Positions 5,577 to 5,877 of a stretch of 5,877 bases of DNA are shown here, piece after piece. Source of the stretch: Phycisphaerae bacterium (GTDB taxonomy: Bacteria > Planctomycetota > Phycisphaerae > Sedimentisphaerales > SG8-4); NCBI GenBank assembly GCA_030613765.1, contig JAUWLI010000204.1:1-5877 (forward strand). Reading direction: 5' to 3'. The notes under the pieces were generated by a model. That model searched no databases, was not told where the DNA came from, and was given only the letters and a program-made list of their open reading frames with translations. Position 1 is the first letter of the stretch. Each line of letters opens with the position of its first letter. The translations under genes and the position numbers were made by a program.

Positions 5577-5877
5577 TTACGTTCTTCGGTAATATCCTGC
5601 ATCGTTTTCCAATTTCCGCCCTTCTTCAAATATATGAGCTGTCCAGTAATCTGCCCAATGGGCAAGAAGTGTTAACGGCTCTTCCTTATGGGCGACGAAT
5701 CTATTTTCTTCGATGTACTGGCCATCGTGGTAAAGGATCGCCTGTGCCTCAGCATCAGATAGAGGAATGAACTTCGATACCAGATACAAGCTGCGGGCAG
5801 CCAGACCCATTTGAACAACTTCAGGATTGGTCTTATATGTGATACCACGCTTTTTAACTTCCCATTCATTGTCATTT
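5577..5877 (-). CDS. HD-domain phosphohydrolase, C-terminal part (5' end beyond window)
   Basis: The frame is open from the right edge to TAA at 5577-5579, giving the last 99 residues; the start and N-terminal region lie outside. The fragment contains S40-D-A-E-A-Q-A-I-L-Y-H-D-G-Q-Y, then V-A-H-K-E-E-P-L-T-L-L-A-H73-W-A-D76-Y-W (numbered from the first visible residue). This resembles the C-terminal half of HD-family metal-dependent phosphohydrolases, with H-x-A-D76 as the likely last metal-binding Asp motif. The first His and the H-D pair would lie upstream. Related members that I recall carry a G-H-G-x-x-S turn where this copy has G-L-A-A-R-S (24-29), which may mean loss of one His ligand or a divergent subgroup. 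The substrate is unknown; HD proteins act on nucleotides or phosphoesters. The next gene starts 19 bases after the stop, consistent with an operon. Confidence 0.75.
   Translation of the reverse strand, partial: NDNEWEVKKRGITYKTNPEVVQMGLAARSLYLVSKFIPLSDAEAQAILYHDGQYIEENRFVAHKEEPLTLLAHWADYWTAHIFEEGRKLENDAGYYRRT

Noticed and set aside
5549..5770. Plus-strand 73-codon ORF at the HD gene
   Set aside because: It is antisense to the HD fragment, which has family motifs and stays open to the window edge.
1..5877. CRISPR array, insertion sequence or rRNA
   Set aside because: No regularly spaced direct repeats, no transposase motifs with terminal inverted repeats, and no rRNA-like sequence were seen.

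Overview
The window reads like a bacterial chromosome segment, most likely from an anaerobic or facultative member of the Planctomycetes (Phycisphaerae / Sedimentisphaerales type). That placement is inference. It rests on a short histone H1-like protein of a kind known from PVC and Bacteroidetes genomes, a stand-alone FabZ-like hot-dog protein with an N-terminal extension, and the pairing of a 2[4Fe-4S] ferredoxin with a flavodoxin. Every gene whose start is visible has a purine-rich Shine-Dalgarno sequence, and at least two promoters carry a plain TATAAT box. This argues against Bacteroidetes, which use other start and promoter signals.

Left part (1-2817, all + strand). The first bases look like the end of an interspersed non-coding repeat. 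Next comes a 786-residue exported TPR protein with a beta-sandwich-like middle and a helical C-terminus. After a 145-base gap holding a TATAAT promoter, there is a 57-residue two-cluster ferredoxin. A tRNA-Glu(UUC) follows only 10 bases later, probably on the same transcript.

Right part (2842-5877, all - strand, convergent with the left part). Read in the direction of transcription there are three units. (a) An apparent operon enters from the right edge: a truncated HD-domain hydrolase, then a 393-residue unknown protein with a PD-(D/E)XK nuclease-like core 19 bases later, then a flavodoxin that overlaps its predecessor by 16 bases. (b) After an AT-rich 266-base gap comes the 57-residue histone H1-like gene, followed by a probable intrinsic terminator. 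(c) A FabZ-like 3-hydroxyacyl-ACP dehydratase has its own extended -10 promoter, and its 3' end meets the tRNA 24 bases away.

The ferredoxin and the H1-like gene are each only 57 codons and would be lost under ordinary ORF length cut-offs. Most of the window looks like core genome. The exception is the HD / PD-(D/E)XK / flavodoxin cluster, whose nuclease-like member I cannot assign to a named system and whose DNA looks more AT-rich than the left part. It is the best candidate for something undescribed.
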